A stretch of DNA of 64,000 nt, from positions 100,844-164,843 of the forward strand of contig JBBSPV010000003.1 in assembly GCA_038258425.1 (NCBI GenBank). The letters run 5' to 3'. Below, piece after piece: positions 15,559-23,114 of the stretch. Source of the DNA: DATLGB01 sp038258425 (lineage in GTDB: Bacteria; Actinomycetota; Thermoleophilia; Solirubrobacterales; Solirubrobacteraceae). Position numbers and translations under genes: made by a program. The notes under the pieces were generated by a model that was given only the letters and a program-made list of their open reading frames with translations, had not been told where the DNA came from and did not search any database. Positions within the stretch are counted from its first letter, which is position 1; every line of letters starts with the position of its first letter.

Positions 15559-16529
15559 CGAACGCAGGGAACGAGGATGAGCGACCCGCCGGTGTCGCCG
15601 AAGGGGTCGGGCGCGTACCGGGTGCAGACGGTCGGCACGCCGCCCCCGCCCCCGCTGCCCCCACCGCCCCGCGACGGGCCCGACCGCAGGCGGACCTGCG
15701 GGCGCGCGACGAGGCGCCCGGACCGGGCGACGATCCGCAGCCTGGTGACCGGGCGGGCACGCCGGCTGAGCCGTACGGAGACGCGAACCGTCTTGCGGGC
15801 CCCCGCGGCGAGCCGGCGCACGGTCCGCTTGCGCGGTTTCACCGACAGCCCGCGCGCACGGCTCAGGCTCAGCTTCACGCCGCGCGCGGCTCCGTCGCCG
15901 GTGTTGCTTAGTGTCACAGCGATCGACCGCTTGACGCCGGGCCGCAGACGCGTGGGCACGCGCTTGACGCGCAGGGTCAGCGCCGGCTTGCCGCGCAGGT
16001 CGACCGGCCCGGCAGCGTCGTAGACGTTGGCCGGGTTGCCGGGCTCCGAGAGCACCGCCACGACGCAGTCGAAGCGCTGGCCGGCAAGGGCGCGAGCCTT
16101 CGCGGTGAAGGACTGGACCGCCTCGTCGGCGCCGCGCTTGTCGGCGTCGCCGCGGGCGGCGGCCGGGGCGCCGGCCGCGTCCAGGCGCAGCCAGCTCGCC
16201 CCGGATTCGTCGGTGTAGGAGCCGAAGACCCCCGCGGGGTAGCCGTCGCAGCCGGTGGGCGTGCGACGGCCGGCGGCGAACGTCAGAAAGCTCCGCGCTC
16301 CCGCCGGCGCCTGCCGCAGGCGGATCGCACCGGACAGCATCCCGGTCCGGCGGTCGTAATCCAGCGTCATCGCCGTCAGGTCGTGCGCCGGGTTGCCATC
16401 CGCGGCATCTCCCGCGGGGTCGCTCGTGCTGGCGACGAAGTTGGCCCGGGCCGGGGAGGTCACACAGGCCAGCAGGACGATCGCGGCCGCCGCGGCGAAG
16501 CTCCCCGGCAGGCGATGGCCGCGTCGCAT
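15555..16529 (-). CDS. Secreted protein with CARDB/NEW3-like repeat-type domain
   Basis: A 324-residue exported protein. An N-terminal signal peptide (positively charged MRRGHRLPG, then AAAAAIVLLACVTSPARA) is followed by a beta-rich domain starting NFVASTSDPAGDAADGNPAHDL, as seen in extracellular actinobacterial proteins. Residues about 195-285 look like an Ig-like CARDB/NEW3 domain (SIAVTLSNTGDGAARGVKLSL ... KTVRVSVRLSRRARPVTRLR). A Gly-rich linker precedes a short C-terminal segment. Four or more Cys residues suggest disulfides. Function is unknown. It ends tail-to-tail with the cyclase gene. Confidence 0.7.
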   Translation of the reverse strand: MRRGHRLPGSFAAAAAIVLLACVTSPARANFVASTSDPAGDAADGNPAHDLTAMTLDYDRRTGMLSGAIRLRQAPAGARSFLTFAAGRRTPTGCDGYPAGVFGSYTDESGASWLRLDAAGAPAAARGDADKRGADEAVQSFTAKARALAGQRFDCVVAVLSEPGNPANVYDAAGPVDLRGKPALTLRVKRVPTRLRPGVKRSIAVTLSNTGDGAARGVKLSLSRARGLSVKPRKRTVRRLAAGARKTVRVSVRLSRRARPVTRLRIVARSGRLVARPQVRLRSGPSRGGGGSGGGGGVPTVCTRYAPDPFGDTGGSLILVPCVR

Positions 16530-16542
16530 CGGACGGACGCTA

Positions 16543-17088
16543 TCAACGGCCGGCCTCCGCGCGGCGCTGGGCGACGACCAGGGGCTCGGCGCCGATCAGC
16601 CGCTCGAAGGTCCCGACGAGGGCCCACAGGCTGCGCATGCGCAGGGCGGCGGCGCGGTCGACCGCCTCCACGCGGGCGTCCGAGACGAGCTCCGCGCGAC
16701 GTCCGTCCGGGGTCGGCCGCGTCCAGTGGGCGAAGAGGACGCGGACGGTGCCCGGCTCGGCCCAGGCCTGGAAGTCCTCCGGCCCGCTCAGCCGCGGGTA
16801 GTCGCGCTGCACCGTCCAGATCCGGCCGCACAGGCCCGACAGCGACCAGGTCTCGCCGGCCTCGAGCTCGGTGAACGGGTAGCGGCGGAACAGCGCGTGG
16901 AAGGTCAGCTCCCCCGGCGTGTCGGGGATCCGCCAGCGGACGAGCCGGCCGAGCGTCCGCGTGTCGTCGAGGCGCACGCTGCGCGCCGCCTCCCACAGCC
17001 GCGCCGGATCCGCGTCGACGACGCGGCGGTGGTAGCTGCGGACCGTCGGCTCGCCCGCCCAGCGCTCCATGGCGTCCTCGACCGTCAT
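16543..17088 (-). CDS. SRPBCC/START-like hypothetical protein
   Basis: A 181-residue cytoplasmic protein. The pattern of an N-terminal strand, helix DPARLWEAARSV and repeated strands ending in a long helix (RAAALRMRSLWALVGTFERLIG) suggests an SRPBCC ligand-binding fold, not proven. ATG 17088 has AGGAG directly adjacent, which is too close; ATG 17070 (MERWAGEP) has GAGG at 5 nt and may be the true start. It is divergent from the methyltransferase gene, 44 bp away, within the tocopherol-type region. Confidence 0.6.
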   Translation of the reverse strand: MTVEDAMERWAGEPTVRSYHRRVVDADPARLWEAARSVRLDDTRTLGRLVRWRIPDTPGELTFHALFRRYPFTELEAGETWSLSGLCGRIWTVQRDYPRLSGPEDFQAWAEPGTVRVLFAHWTRPTPDGRRAELVSDARVEAVDRAAALRMRSLWALVGTFERLIGAEPLVVAQRRAEAGR

Positions 17089-17132
17089 CTCCTGGCGCGC
17101 TCTACCCGGGGAAGCTGGGTACCCCCACCGAC

Positions 17133-17930
17133 ATGGCGCGCCTGATCCAGCACAAGTCGGAGGCCTTCTGGTTCTACCGCTTCGTCTCCCCGCTCTACGA
17201 CCGCTGGGTGAACCCGCTGTTCTGGACGGCGCCCATGCGCACCCGGGCGCTGGAGCTGGCCCGGCTCGACGACCCGGGCCTGGAGGTCGTCGACGTCGGC
17301 GCCGGGACGGGGTTCTCGACGGAGGGGATCGTCGAGCGGGTGGACGCGGGCGGCGTGACGCTGCTCGACCAGAGCCCGCACCAGCTCGGCCGGGCACGGG
17401 CCAAGCCGGCGCTGCGCGACTGCACGGTGGTCGAGGGCGACGCGGAGGCGCTGCCCTTCGACACGGACCGCTTCGACCGCTACGTGTCCTGCGGCTCGAT
17501 CGAGTACTGGCCGGACCCGCAGGCCGCCTTCGCCGAGGCGTACCGGGTGCTCAAGCCGGGCGGCGTCGCGTGCGTCGTCGGTCCGCTGCCGCCGGAGCGA
17601 CCGCTGGCCCGGCGCCTGGCGGACCTCTGGATGCTCTTCCCGGCCGAGCGTGACTACCGGGAGTGGATGACCGCCGCCGGCTTCGAGGACGTGCGGCTGG
17701 AGTACGTCGCCCCGGACTGGACCGCGCAGCGCTACGGGATCTCGATCGCCGGCGTCAAGCCGGGCGCGGGCCCGTCGCCGGCGGCCGGCGCGGTGGCGCG
17801 CGAGTCGGTGCGCGAGCCGATGACGGCGCGGCGGTGGGCGCGCTGGGTCGCCGGCTCGGCGGCCGGGGCGGTGTTCGTGCCGATCGGCGCGGTCGCCAGC
17901 CTGGTGTCCCGCCGGCGCGCTCGGGGCTGA
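17133..17930 (+). CDS. MPBQ/MSBQ methyltransferase-like (plant/archaeal VTE3 type)
   Basis: A 265-residue SAM-dependent methyltransferase. It opens with IQHKSEAFWFYRFVSPLYD, then motif I VDVGAGTGFST (53-63), DQSPHQLGRAR (79-89), EGDAEALPFDTDRFDRYVS (101-119) and GSIEYWPDPQ (121-130), later WMLFPAERDYREWMTAAGF. This combination is characteristic of plant VTE3, which methylates 2-methyl-6-phytyl/solanesyl-benzoquinol, and differs from the cyanobacterial Sll0418 type. The C-terminus (WVAGSAAGAVFVPIGAVASLV) is a likely membrane anchor, as in VTE3. The prenyltransferase gene follows after 9 bp, an obvious operon. Confidence 0.82.
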   Translation: MARLIQHKSEAFWFYRFVSPLYDRWVNPLFWTAPMRTRALELARLDDPGLEVVDVGAGTGFSTEGIVERVDAGGVTLLDQSPHQLGRARAKPALRDCTVVEGDAEALPFDTDRFDRYVSCGSIEYWPDPQAAFAEAYRVLKPGGVACVVGPLPPERPLARRLADLWMLFPAERDYREWMTAAGFEDVRLEYVAPDWTAQRYGISIAGVKPGAGPSPAAGAVARESVREPMTARRWARWVAGSAAGAVFVPIGAVASLVSRRRARG

Positions 17931-17939
17931 GCGAGCCGG

Positions 17940-18887
17940 ATGGCCGACTCCGCGTCGTCACTGGCCGTCCGCCCCCGCTCGGGGGTCGTCGCCCTGGCGG
18001 TCCTGTGGCGCTTCGGTCGCCCGCACACGCTCGTCGGCACCGCGCTCAGCGTGGCCGGGATCTTCGCCATCACGGCGCACGGCCTCGCGGACCTGCCCGC
18101 CGGCCGGGCGGCGTTCCACCTCGCGCTGACGCTCGTCGCCGCACTGGCGGTCAACCTCTTCATCACCGGGATCAACCAGATCACCGACGTCGAGATCGAC
18201 CGCATCAACAAGCCGCGGCTGCCGATCGCGGCCGGCGAGCTGTCCCTGGCGGCGGCGCGGCGGATCGTCGCGGCGTCGGCGCTGGTGCCGCTCGGCCTCG
18301 CCGTCTCGCAGGGGTGGGTGGAGACCCTCGCCGTCGGCGTCGCCCTGGCCATCGGCTGGGCGTACTCGTGCCCGCCGCTGCGGCTCAAGCGCTTCCCGGT
18401 CGCGGCGTCGGCGAGCATCTCCGTCGTCCGGTCGCTCGTGGTCAATCTCGGCGTCGCGCTGCACTTCTCCCTGGCCTTCGGTTCGGGCATGGACGTGCCT
18501 CCCGCGGTCTGGGCGCTGACGGCGTTCGTCATGCCGTTCTCCTTCGCCATCGCGGTGCTCAAGGACGTGCCCGACCTCGCGGGCGACTCGGCCTTCGAGA
18601 TCCGCACCTTCACCGTCCGGCTCGGGCAGCGCACGGCGTTCCGCATGGGCCTGACGGCACTGACCCTCGCCTACGCCGGCATGGCGGTGCTCGGGCCGCT
18701 GCTGCTCGACGACGCGCAGCCCGTCGTGCTCGCGACGACGCAGCTCGGCGCGCTGGCGATCGTCTGGTGGCTCGCCGTCCGGGTCGACGTCACCGACCAG
18801 GCCGCCTTCACGACGTTCTACATGCAGGTCTGGGGCCTGTTCTTCGCGGAGTACCTGCTCGTGCCGGCCGCCGTGCTGCTGACGTGA
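17940..18887 (+). CDS. Homogentisate prenyl/phytyltransferase-like UbiA protein (HPT/VTE2 type)
   Basis: A 315-residue UbiA-superfamily membrane enzyme with about 8-9 hydrophobic segments. First Asp motif: NQITDVEIDRINKP (79-92); second: KDVPDLAGDSAFEIRTF, followed by TVRLGQRTAF. FGRPHTLVGTALSV at 25-38 and the exact form of both Asp motifs match homogentisate phytyltransferase rather than MenA or UbiA. It would couple homogentisate to a prenyl diphosphate (phytyl or geranylgeranyl) with decarboxylation. Which chain is used cannot be told; no geranylgeranyl reductase or HPPD gene is in the window. Confidence 0.83.
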   Translation: MADSASSLAVRPRSGVVALAVLWRFGRPHTLVGTALSVAGIFAITAHGLADLPAGRAAFHLALTLVAALAVNLFITGINQITDVEIDRINKPRLPIAAGELSLAAARRIVAASALVPLGLAVSQGWVETLAVGVALAIGWAYSCPPLRLKRFPVAASASISVVRSLVVNLGVALHFSLAFGSGMDVPPAVWALTAFVMPFSFAIAVLKDVPDLAGDSAFEIRTFTVRLGQRTAFRMGLTALTLAYAGMAVLGPLLLDDAQPVVLATTQLGALAIVWWLAVRVDVTDQAAFTTFYMQVWGLFFAEYLLVPAAVLLT

Positions 18888-18929
18888 CGCCTCCGGAGGT
18901 CGGGGCTTGCCACGACCGGACGGCGAACG

Positions 18930-19895
18930 CTATTCCTCCCCGTCCCACGGGCTCGTGAAGTCGCCGAACGGGACCCACACGCCGTTGGTGAGCCGGATCT
19001 TGCGGCTGTCGGGGTAGGCGCAGAGGTCCCCCGGCACGAGGTCGCCCATGGTGATGAGCTCCATGCCGTCCGGGCCGACCTCGGTCTGGTGGGGCACGCC
19101 GGAGTCGGGCGGCCGCAGGAAGAACGAGCCGGGGCGCAGCCCGTGCTCGGCGTCGCCGATCCGGGCGATCCCGTCCCCGGCGAGCACGTAGAAGCACTCC
19201 TCGCGGGTGGTGTGCCAGTGCCTGGCGGTGTTCAGCGTGCCGGGCGGCATCGCGTCGTGGGCCAGCACGAGGCGGCGCGCCCCGACGGCCCGCGCGTCGC
19301 GGGTGGCCCAGGCAAAGCGCCCCCGACGGCCCTCCGTGAGGGGCAGGTCGGCGAGGTTGGCGATCGTCGAGGGGCGCTCGGCGGTCGGCTCCGGCACCTC
19401 GAGCGGGCCGAGGGCGGCGTCGGCGGCGAAGGGGTGCGGCGCGTCGGCCGGTGACCAGCGGGGCCCGAGCCAGAAGCCCTGGGTGCGCGGCAGCCAGGTG
19501 ATGTGCGTGCGCGACCCCTCCCCCAGCACGAGCACGGTCAGCCCCTCCGGGCCGGCGATGAGCGTGTGCGCGTCGCCGCCCGCCGGGTGCACGAGCACGT
19601 CGCGCTCGCCGATCGCGTAGCTGCGGACGTCCCGGGAACTCGAGGCCTGCCAGCTCAGGCCGCCGCCGCGCAGCACGAGGAAGACCTCCTCCTCGTCGGC
19701 GTGGCTGTGCGGCGGGGGCGCGCGACCCCCGGGCGGCAGCTCGATGACCGCCACCCCGAGCGCATGCGCGCCGGCCGCGGCGCCGCGGCGCCGACGCGTC
19801 GCCCGCAGCTCGCCGACGTCCCAGGCCTGCTCGGGGACGTCGTCGATGTGGATGGGCGGAGCGGCGGGCCCGGCGAGCGCCATGGTGGAGAGCAT
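18930..19895 (-). CDS. Two-domain cupin (bicupin)
   Basis: A 321-residue protein with two cupin barrels. The first has PPHSHADEEEVFLVLRGGG and later HPAGGDAHTL; the second has ARHWHTTREECFYVLAGDG and GVPHQTEVG. Both keep the His/Glu metal ligands. It could be a dioxygenase, isomerase or binding protein; the substrate is unknown. It lies convergent to the prenyltransferase gene, with the palindromic CCTCCGGAGG between them. A link to the aromatic precursor of the neighbouring pathway is possible but unsupported. Confidence 0.78.
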   Translation of the reverse strand: MLSTMALAGPAAPPIHIDDVPEQAWDVGELRATRRRRGAAAGAHALGVAVIELPPGGRAPPPHSHADEEEVFLVLRGGGLSWQASSSRDVRSYAIGERDVLVHPAGGDAHTLIAGPEGLTVLVLGEGSRTHITWLPRTQGFWLGPRWSPADAPHPFAADAALGPLEVPEPTAERPSTIANLADLPLTEGRRGRFAWATRDARAVGARRLVLAHDAMPPGTLNTARHWHTTREECFYVLAGDGIARIGDAEHGLRPGSFFLRPPDSGVPHQTEVGPDGMELITMGDLVPGDLCAYPDSRKIRLTNGVWVPFGDFTSPWDGEE

Positions 19896-19954
19896 GCCAC
19901 GGCCTGCGGCACCGGAGCACGCACGGGGGGGCCGGCACCCCTAGGGTCGGCGTG

Positions 19955-21130
19955 ATGGACGGGCTGCTCGTGGTCGGGCTCCAGCACGGGGCCGGGGAGG
20001 GCTCGGTGGCGGCGGCGCTCAACGCCGTCCTGCGGCGCGAAGCGGCCGGCTCCAGCCTGGTTCGCGTGCTCGTGCTCGGCGACGACGAGGCCGACGCCCT
20101 CCATGCGTTCGGAACCCTCGCCTCCCCCGCCGTCGCGGCCGCCGAGGCCGGCGTCGAGCTCGATCCCACCGCCCTCGCCGCCGCCGTCCGCGAGCGCGCC
20201 GGTGCCGACGGCCGGGTGGTGGCGGCCGTGCCCGGCGGACTGCTCGCGCCCCTGAGCACCCGCCATACGGTGCGTGACCTCGCGGCGGAGCTCGGCCTGC
20301 CCGTCGTGCTCGCACTCCCGGTGACCGCGGACGCCGGGACCGTCGCCCGCCTGAGCCTCGCCGCGGCCCGCGCGGCCCGGCTCGCGGTCGTCGCCCTGGT
20401 CCTCACGGGCTGGCCCGAGGCGCCCGACCGGGTCCAGCTCGACGAGCAGCGGCTGCTCGGCGCCGCCGGCGGCGTCGGCGTGCTGACGCTGCCGGCGTCC
20501 CCCGGCGCCCGGGCCGACGAGGTCCGCAGCTGGCCCGTGCTCGAGTGGGTCCGCCGGGCGCCGGAGCCCGAAGGGCCGCTGCCGCCGCCGCTACCGGCGC
20601 GCGGACCAACCGCCACGCGCCCGGCGACGGTGCACGTCGAGCTCGACCCCTACGACGCGTGGGAGCCGGAGCCCGTCGGCGACCCACGGACCACGCCGCG
20701 ACCGCGCCTGATGGCCGCGCTGGAGGCGATCGTCGCCGTCGAAGGCCCGGTCCTGGCGGCCCGCGCCTACGCGCTCTACAACCGCGCCGCCGGCGGCCGC
20801 AAGCTCACCACGGCCGCTCGCGCGCCACTCTCGAGTGCCGCGCACTGGCTCGCGCAGGAGCGGCGTATCGTCTCGGACGAGGACGTCCTGCGCCTGCCGG
20901 ACCAGCCCCCGGTGCGCGTCCGCGCACTGGGTCCCCGCACCCTCGAGGAGGTTCCCTTGACCGAGATCGCCGAACTCATCCGCCGGTTGGACGCGGCACG
21001 GGGAAGCGGCCCCCTGGGGGCGGGAGGGGACAGCGCCCCCGGCAAGCGCGCCGTGCTCGACGCGTACGGCCTGACGCGGCTCACCCAGCGCGCCGACGAG
21101 TACCTCACGCTGGCGGGTGAGCGGCTGTGA
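19955..21130 (+). CDS. BioD-like N-terminus fused to C-terminal helical domain
   Basis: A 391-residue protein. Residues 1-170 have the alternating strand/helix layout of a dethiobiotin-synthetase-like P-loop fold, but the P-loop position reads GLQHGAGEGSVAAAL with no Lys, so nucleotide binding is doubtful. After a Pro-rich linker (PEGPLPPPLPARGP) a C-terminal region with VELDPYDAWEPEPVGDPR and EGPVLAARAYALYNRAAGG resembles the C-terminal domain (DUF3320-type) found at the ends of large helicase/nuclease proteins. A GTG at 19952 directly precedes the ATG. Its stop overlaps the DUF427 start. Function unknown. Confidence 0.7.
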   Translation: MDGLLVVGLQHGAGEGSVAAALNAVLRREAAGSSLVRVLVLGDDEADALHAFGTLASPAVAAAEAGVELDPTALAAAVRERAGADGRVVAAVPGGLLAPLSTRHTVRDLAAELGLPVVLALPVTADAGTVARLSLAAARAARLAVVALVLTGWPEAPDRVQLDEQRLLGAAGGVGVLTLPASPGARADEVRSWPVLEWVRRAPEPEGPLPPPLPARGPTATRPATVHVELDPYDAWEPEPVGDPRTTPRPRLMAALEAIVAVEGPVLAARAYALYNRAAGGRKLTTAARAPLSSAAHWLAQERRIVSDEDVLRLPDQPPVRVRALGPRTLEEVPLTEIAELIRRLDAARGSGPLGAGGDSAPGKRAVLDAYGLTRLTQRADEYLTLAGERL

Positions 21131-21891
21131 GCCTCACCATGGGCGGCGGCCCGCTCGCGACGCCGCATCCCCACGACGTCAACTACGCGGTCGAGGGTCC
21201 CAAGCACCTGCTCTACCTCCAGCCCTTCCCGCGGCGGGTCCGGGCGCTTGTCGGCGGCGTGACCGTGCTGGACTCCGTCCGCGCCTCCCTGCTGCACGAG
21301 TCCAACCTCCTCCCCGTGCTCTACGTCCCGCGCGAGGACGTCGCCGTCGACCGGCTCGAGCCGACGGACCACACGACGCACTGCCCGTTCAAGGGCGACG
21401 CCGCCTACTGGACGGTCCTGGCCGGCGGCGAGACGCGCCCGAACGCGATCTGGGGGTACCCCGAGCCGCTCGTGCCGTGGCTCGACGGCCTCGTGGCGCC
21501 GTACTTCGACCGCATGGACACCTGGCTGGACGAGGACGAGGAGGTCCGCGGCCACCTGCGCGACCCGTTCCACCGCGTCGACGTCCGTCCCTCCTCCCGG
21601 GAGATCCGGGTGACGGTCGGCGGCGAGGTCGTGGCGGAGTCCGCGCACCCCCTGCTCGTCTCGGAGACCGGCCTGCCCAACCGCTGGTACGTGCCGCGCG
21701 CCGACGTCTCCGCGGCCCTCGAGCCCAGCCACAAGACCACGCACTGCCCGTACAAGGGCGATGCGTCGTACTTCACGGTCGCCGGCGGCGCGGACGCGGC
21801 CTGGACCTACGAGGCTCCACTGGACGGCTGCACCGCGCTGGCGGGCGCCCTGAGCTTCGACGGCGAGGGCGTCGAGGTCACCGAGGCCTGA
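21127..21891 (+). CDS. Tandem DUF427 protein
   Basis: A 254-residue protein with two copies of the DUF427 beta-rich domain: VRALVGGVTVLDSVRASLL ... PTDHTTHCPFKGDAAYWTV and EIRVTVGGEVVAESAHPLL ... PSHKTTHCPYKGDASYFTV. The THCP[FY]KGD motif repeats with the same spacing and is the family signature. Function is not established. GTG 21127 overlaps the upstream TGA by 4 nt, indicating co-translation with the BioD-like fusion. Its 3' end overlaps the convergent glycosyltransferase gene by 85 bp. Confidence 0.85.
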   Translation: MSLTMGGGPLATPHPHDVNYAVEGPKHLLYLQPFPRRVRALVGGVTVLDSVRASLLHESNLLPVLYVPREDVAVDRLEPTDHTTHCPFKGDAAYWTVLAGGETRPNAIWGYPEPLVPWLDGLVAPYFDRMDTWLDEDEEVRGHLRDPFHRVDVRPSSREIRVTVGGEVVAESAHPLLVSETGLPNRWYVPRADVSAALEPSHKTTHCPYKGDASYFTVAGGADAAWTYEAPLDGCTALAGALSFDGEGVEVTEA

Positions 21892-23114
21892 AGGCCGGCG
21901 TAGATCGCACGCGTGCGGCGGGCGACGCCGGCCCAGTCGTGGGCGCGCGCGTGCGCGGCTCCCGCACCGGCGAGGCGGTCGGCCAGGGCCGGGTCGCCCA
22001 GCAGCCGCTCGAGGGCCGCGGCCAGGGCGCGGGCGTCGCCGGGGCGCACGCGCAGGCCGGTGCCCTCCGGCACGAGCTCCCGCAGGCCGCCGGTGTCGGC
22101 GACGACGCACGGGCAGCCGGCGGCCATGGCCTCGAGCGCCACGAGCCCGAACGGCTCGTAGAGCGACGGGACGAGGCAGGCGTCGGCGGCGCGGTACAGC
22201 GAGGCGAGCACGTCGTCGCCGACCCATCCCAGGAAGGTCACTCGGTCCTCGAGTCCCTGCGCCTGCGCGCGGCGCCGCAGCTCGCCCGCGTACGGACCGG
22301 CGCCGGCGACGACGTAGCGGACGTCGGCGTCCGTGCGCCCGGCAACCGCGGCCAGGGCGTCGAGCGCGACCTGGAAGCCCTTCTCGTGCACGAGGCGGCC
22401 GGCCAGCAGCACGAGCCCGTCGGCGCTGCCCGCCAGGCGCGCCCGCAGCGCCGCGCCGTCCACGGCGGGCGCCGCGGGCTCGACGCCGTTGGGGATCACC
22501 GCGGGGGCGGTCGCGCCGATCCCGAACACGTCGGCCACCTGGGCGCGCATGTACGCCGAGCAGCACACGATGCCGTCCGCGCGCTTGGCCATCCGCCGCT
22601 CCGTCCGGTGCACGTGGGACTGCGGGTGCCTGCCGACCCAGCCGTGGTGACGGCCGAACTCCGTCGCGTGGATCGTCGTGAGGTACGGCAGGCCGGCCTC
22701 GCGGGCGAGGGATCCGCAGGCGCCGGCGACGAGCCAGTCGTGGCCGTGCACGACGTCCGGGGCACGGGCTTCGACGAGCTCGCGGCCGGCGGCGCGCAGG
22801 CGGTCGTTGAGGTCCGCCACCCAGGCCACGAAGTGCTCGATGTCCTCGGCTGGGAAGGGCGGCACCTCGACCCGGTGCACGGCGACACCGGCGCGGGACT
22901 CCTCGTCGGCGAGCGCGGGGTCGCCGCGGGTGAGCACGTCCACCCGGACGCCCTCGAGGACCAGGCCCTCGGCGAGCCGCTGCACGTGCCGGCCGAGCCC
23001 GCCCTGCACCACCGGGGGGTACTCCCAGGAGACCATGAGGACCTGCAGGAGTGTTTCGTCCTCCGGTCCTCGCGAGCTCGGACCTCCGGCCGACGTCGCG
23101 TCGGAAGCCCTCAC
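21807..23114 (-). CDS. GT4-family glycosyltransferase, alpha-glucan synthase-like
   Basis: A 435-residue GT-B enzyme. Donor and acceptor signatures: WEYPPVVQGGLGRHVQRLAE near residue 30, HGHDWLVA, VIPNGVEP, and the C-terminal SLYEPFGLVALEAMA with the two Glu of the EX7E motif. The GGLG loop is shared with glycogen synthases and GlgM-like enzymes. Together with TreY, whose TGA overlaps this ATG, a role in alpha-1,4-glucan synthesis is likely. The first 25 residues (RASDATSAGG and on) precede the family core and lie on a palindromic repeat related to one in nrfD. The C-terminal tail is Ser/Pro-rich. Confidence 0.85.
   Translation of the reverse strand: MRASDATSAGGPSSRGPEDETLLQVLMVSWEYPPVVQGGLGRHVQRLAEGLVLEGVRVDVLTRGDPALADEESRAGVAVHRVEVPPFPAEDIEHFVAWVADLNDRLRAAGRELVEARAPDVVHGHDWLVAGACGSLAREAGLPYLTTIHATEFGRHHGWVGRHPQSHVHRTERRMAKRADGIVCCSAYMRAQVADVFGIGATAPAVIPNGVEPAAPAVDGAALRARLAGSADGLVLLAGRLVHEKGFQVALDALAAVAGRTDADVRYVVAGAGPYAGELRRRAQAQGLEDRVTFLGWVGDDVLASLYRAADACLVPSLYEPFGLVALEAMAAGCPCVVADTGGLRELVPEGTGLRVRPGDARALAAALERLLGDPALADRLAGAGAAHARAHDWAGVARRTRAIYAGLQASVTSTPSPSKLRAPASAVQPSSGAS
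23054..23099. repeat. 46-nt element related to the nrfD insertion
   Basis: On the plus strand this stretch matches the reverse complement of the left part of the element inside nrfD at about 38 of 46 positions by eye, without gaps. Its core hairpin GGTCC-N10-GGACC has swapped bases relative to the nrfD copy (GGACC-N10-GGTCC), so pairing is kept. It covers the N-terminal extension of the glycosyltransferase gene. Confidence 0.5.

Noticed and set aside
17940..18887. MenA or UbiA (menaquinone/ubiquinone) prenyltransferase
   Set aside because: Both Asp motifs and the segments around them match the homogentisate prenyltransferase type more closely, and the neighbouring genes fit that pathway.
18888..18929. 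Bidirectional terminator between the prenyltransferase and bicupin genes
   Set aside because: The palindrome CCTCCGGAGG is short and has no T-run; not enough to call.
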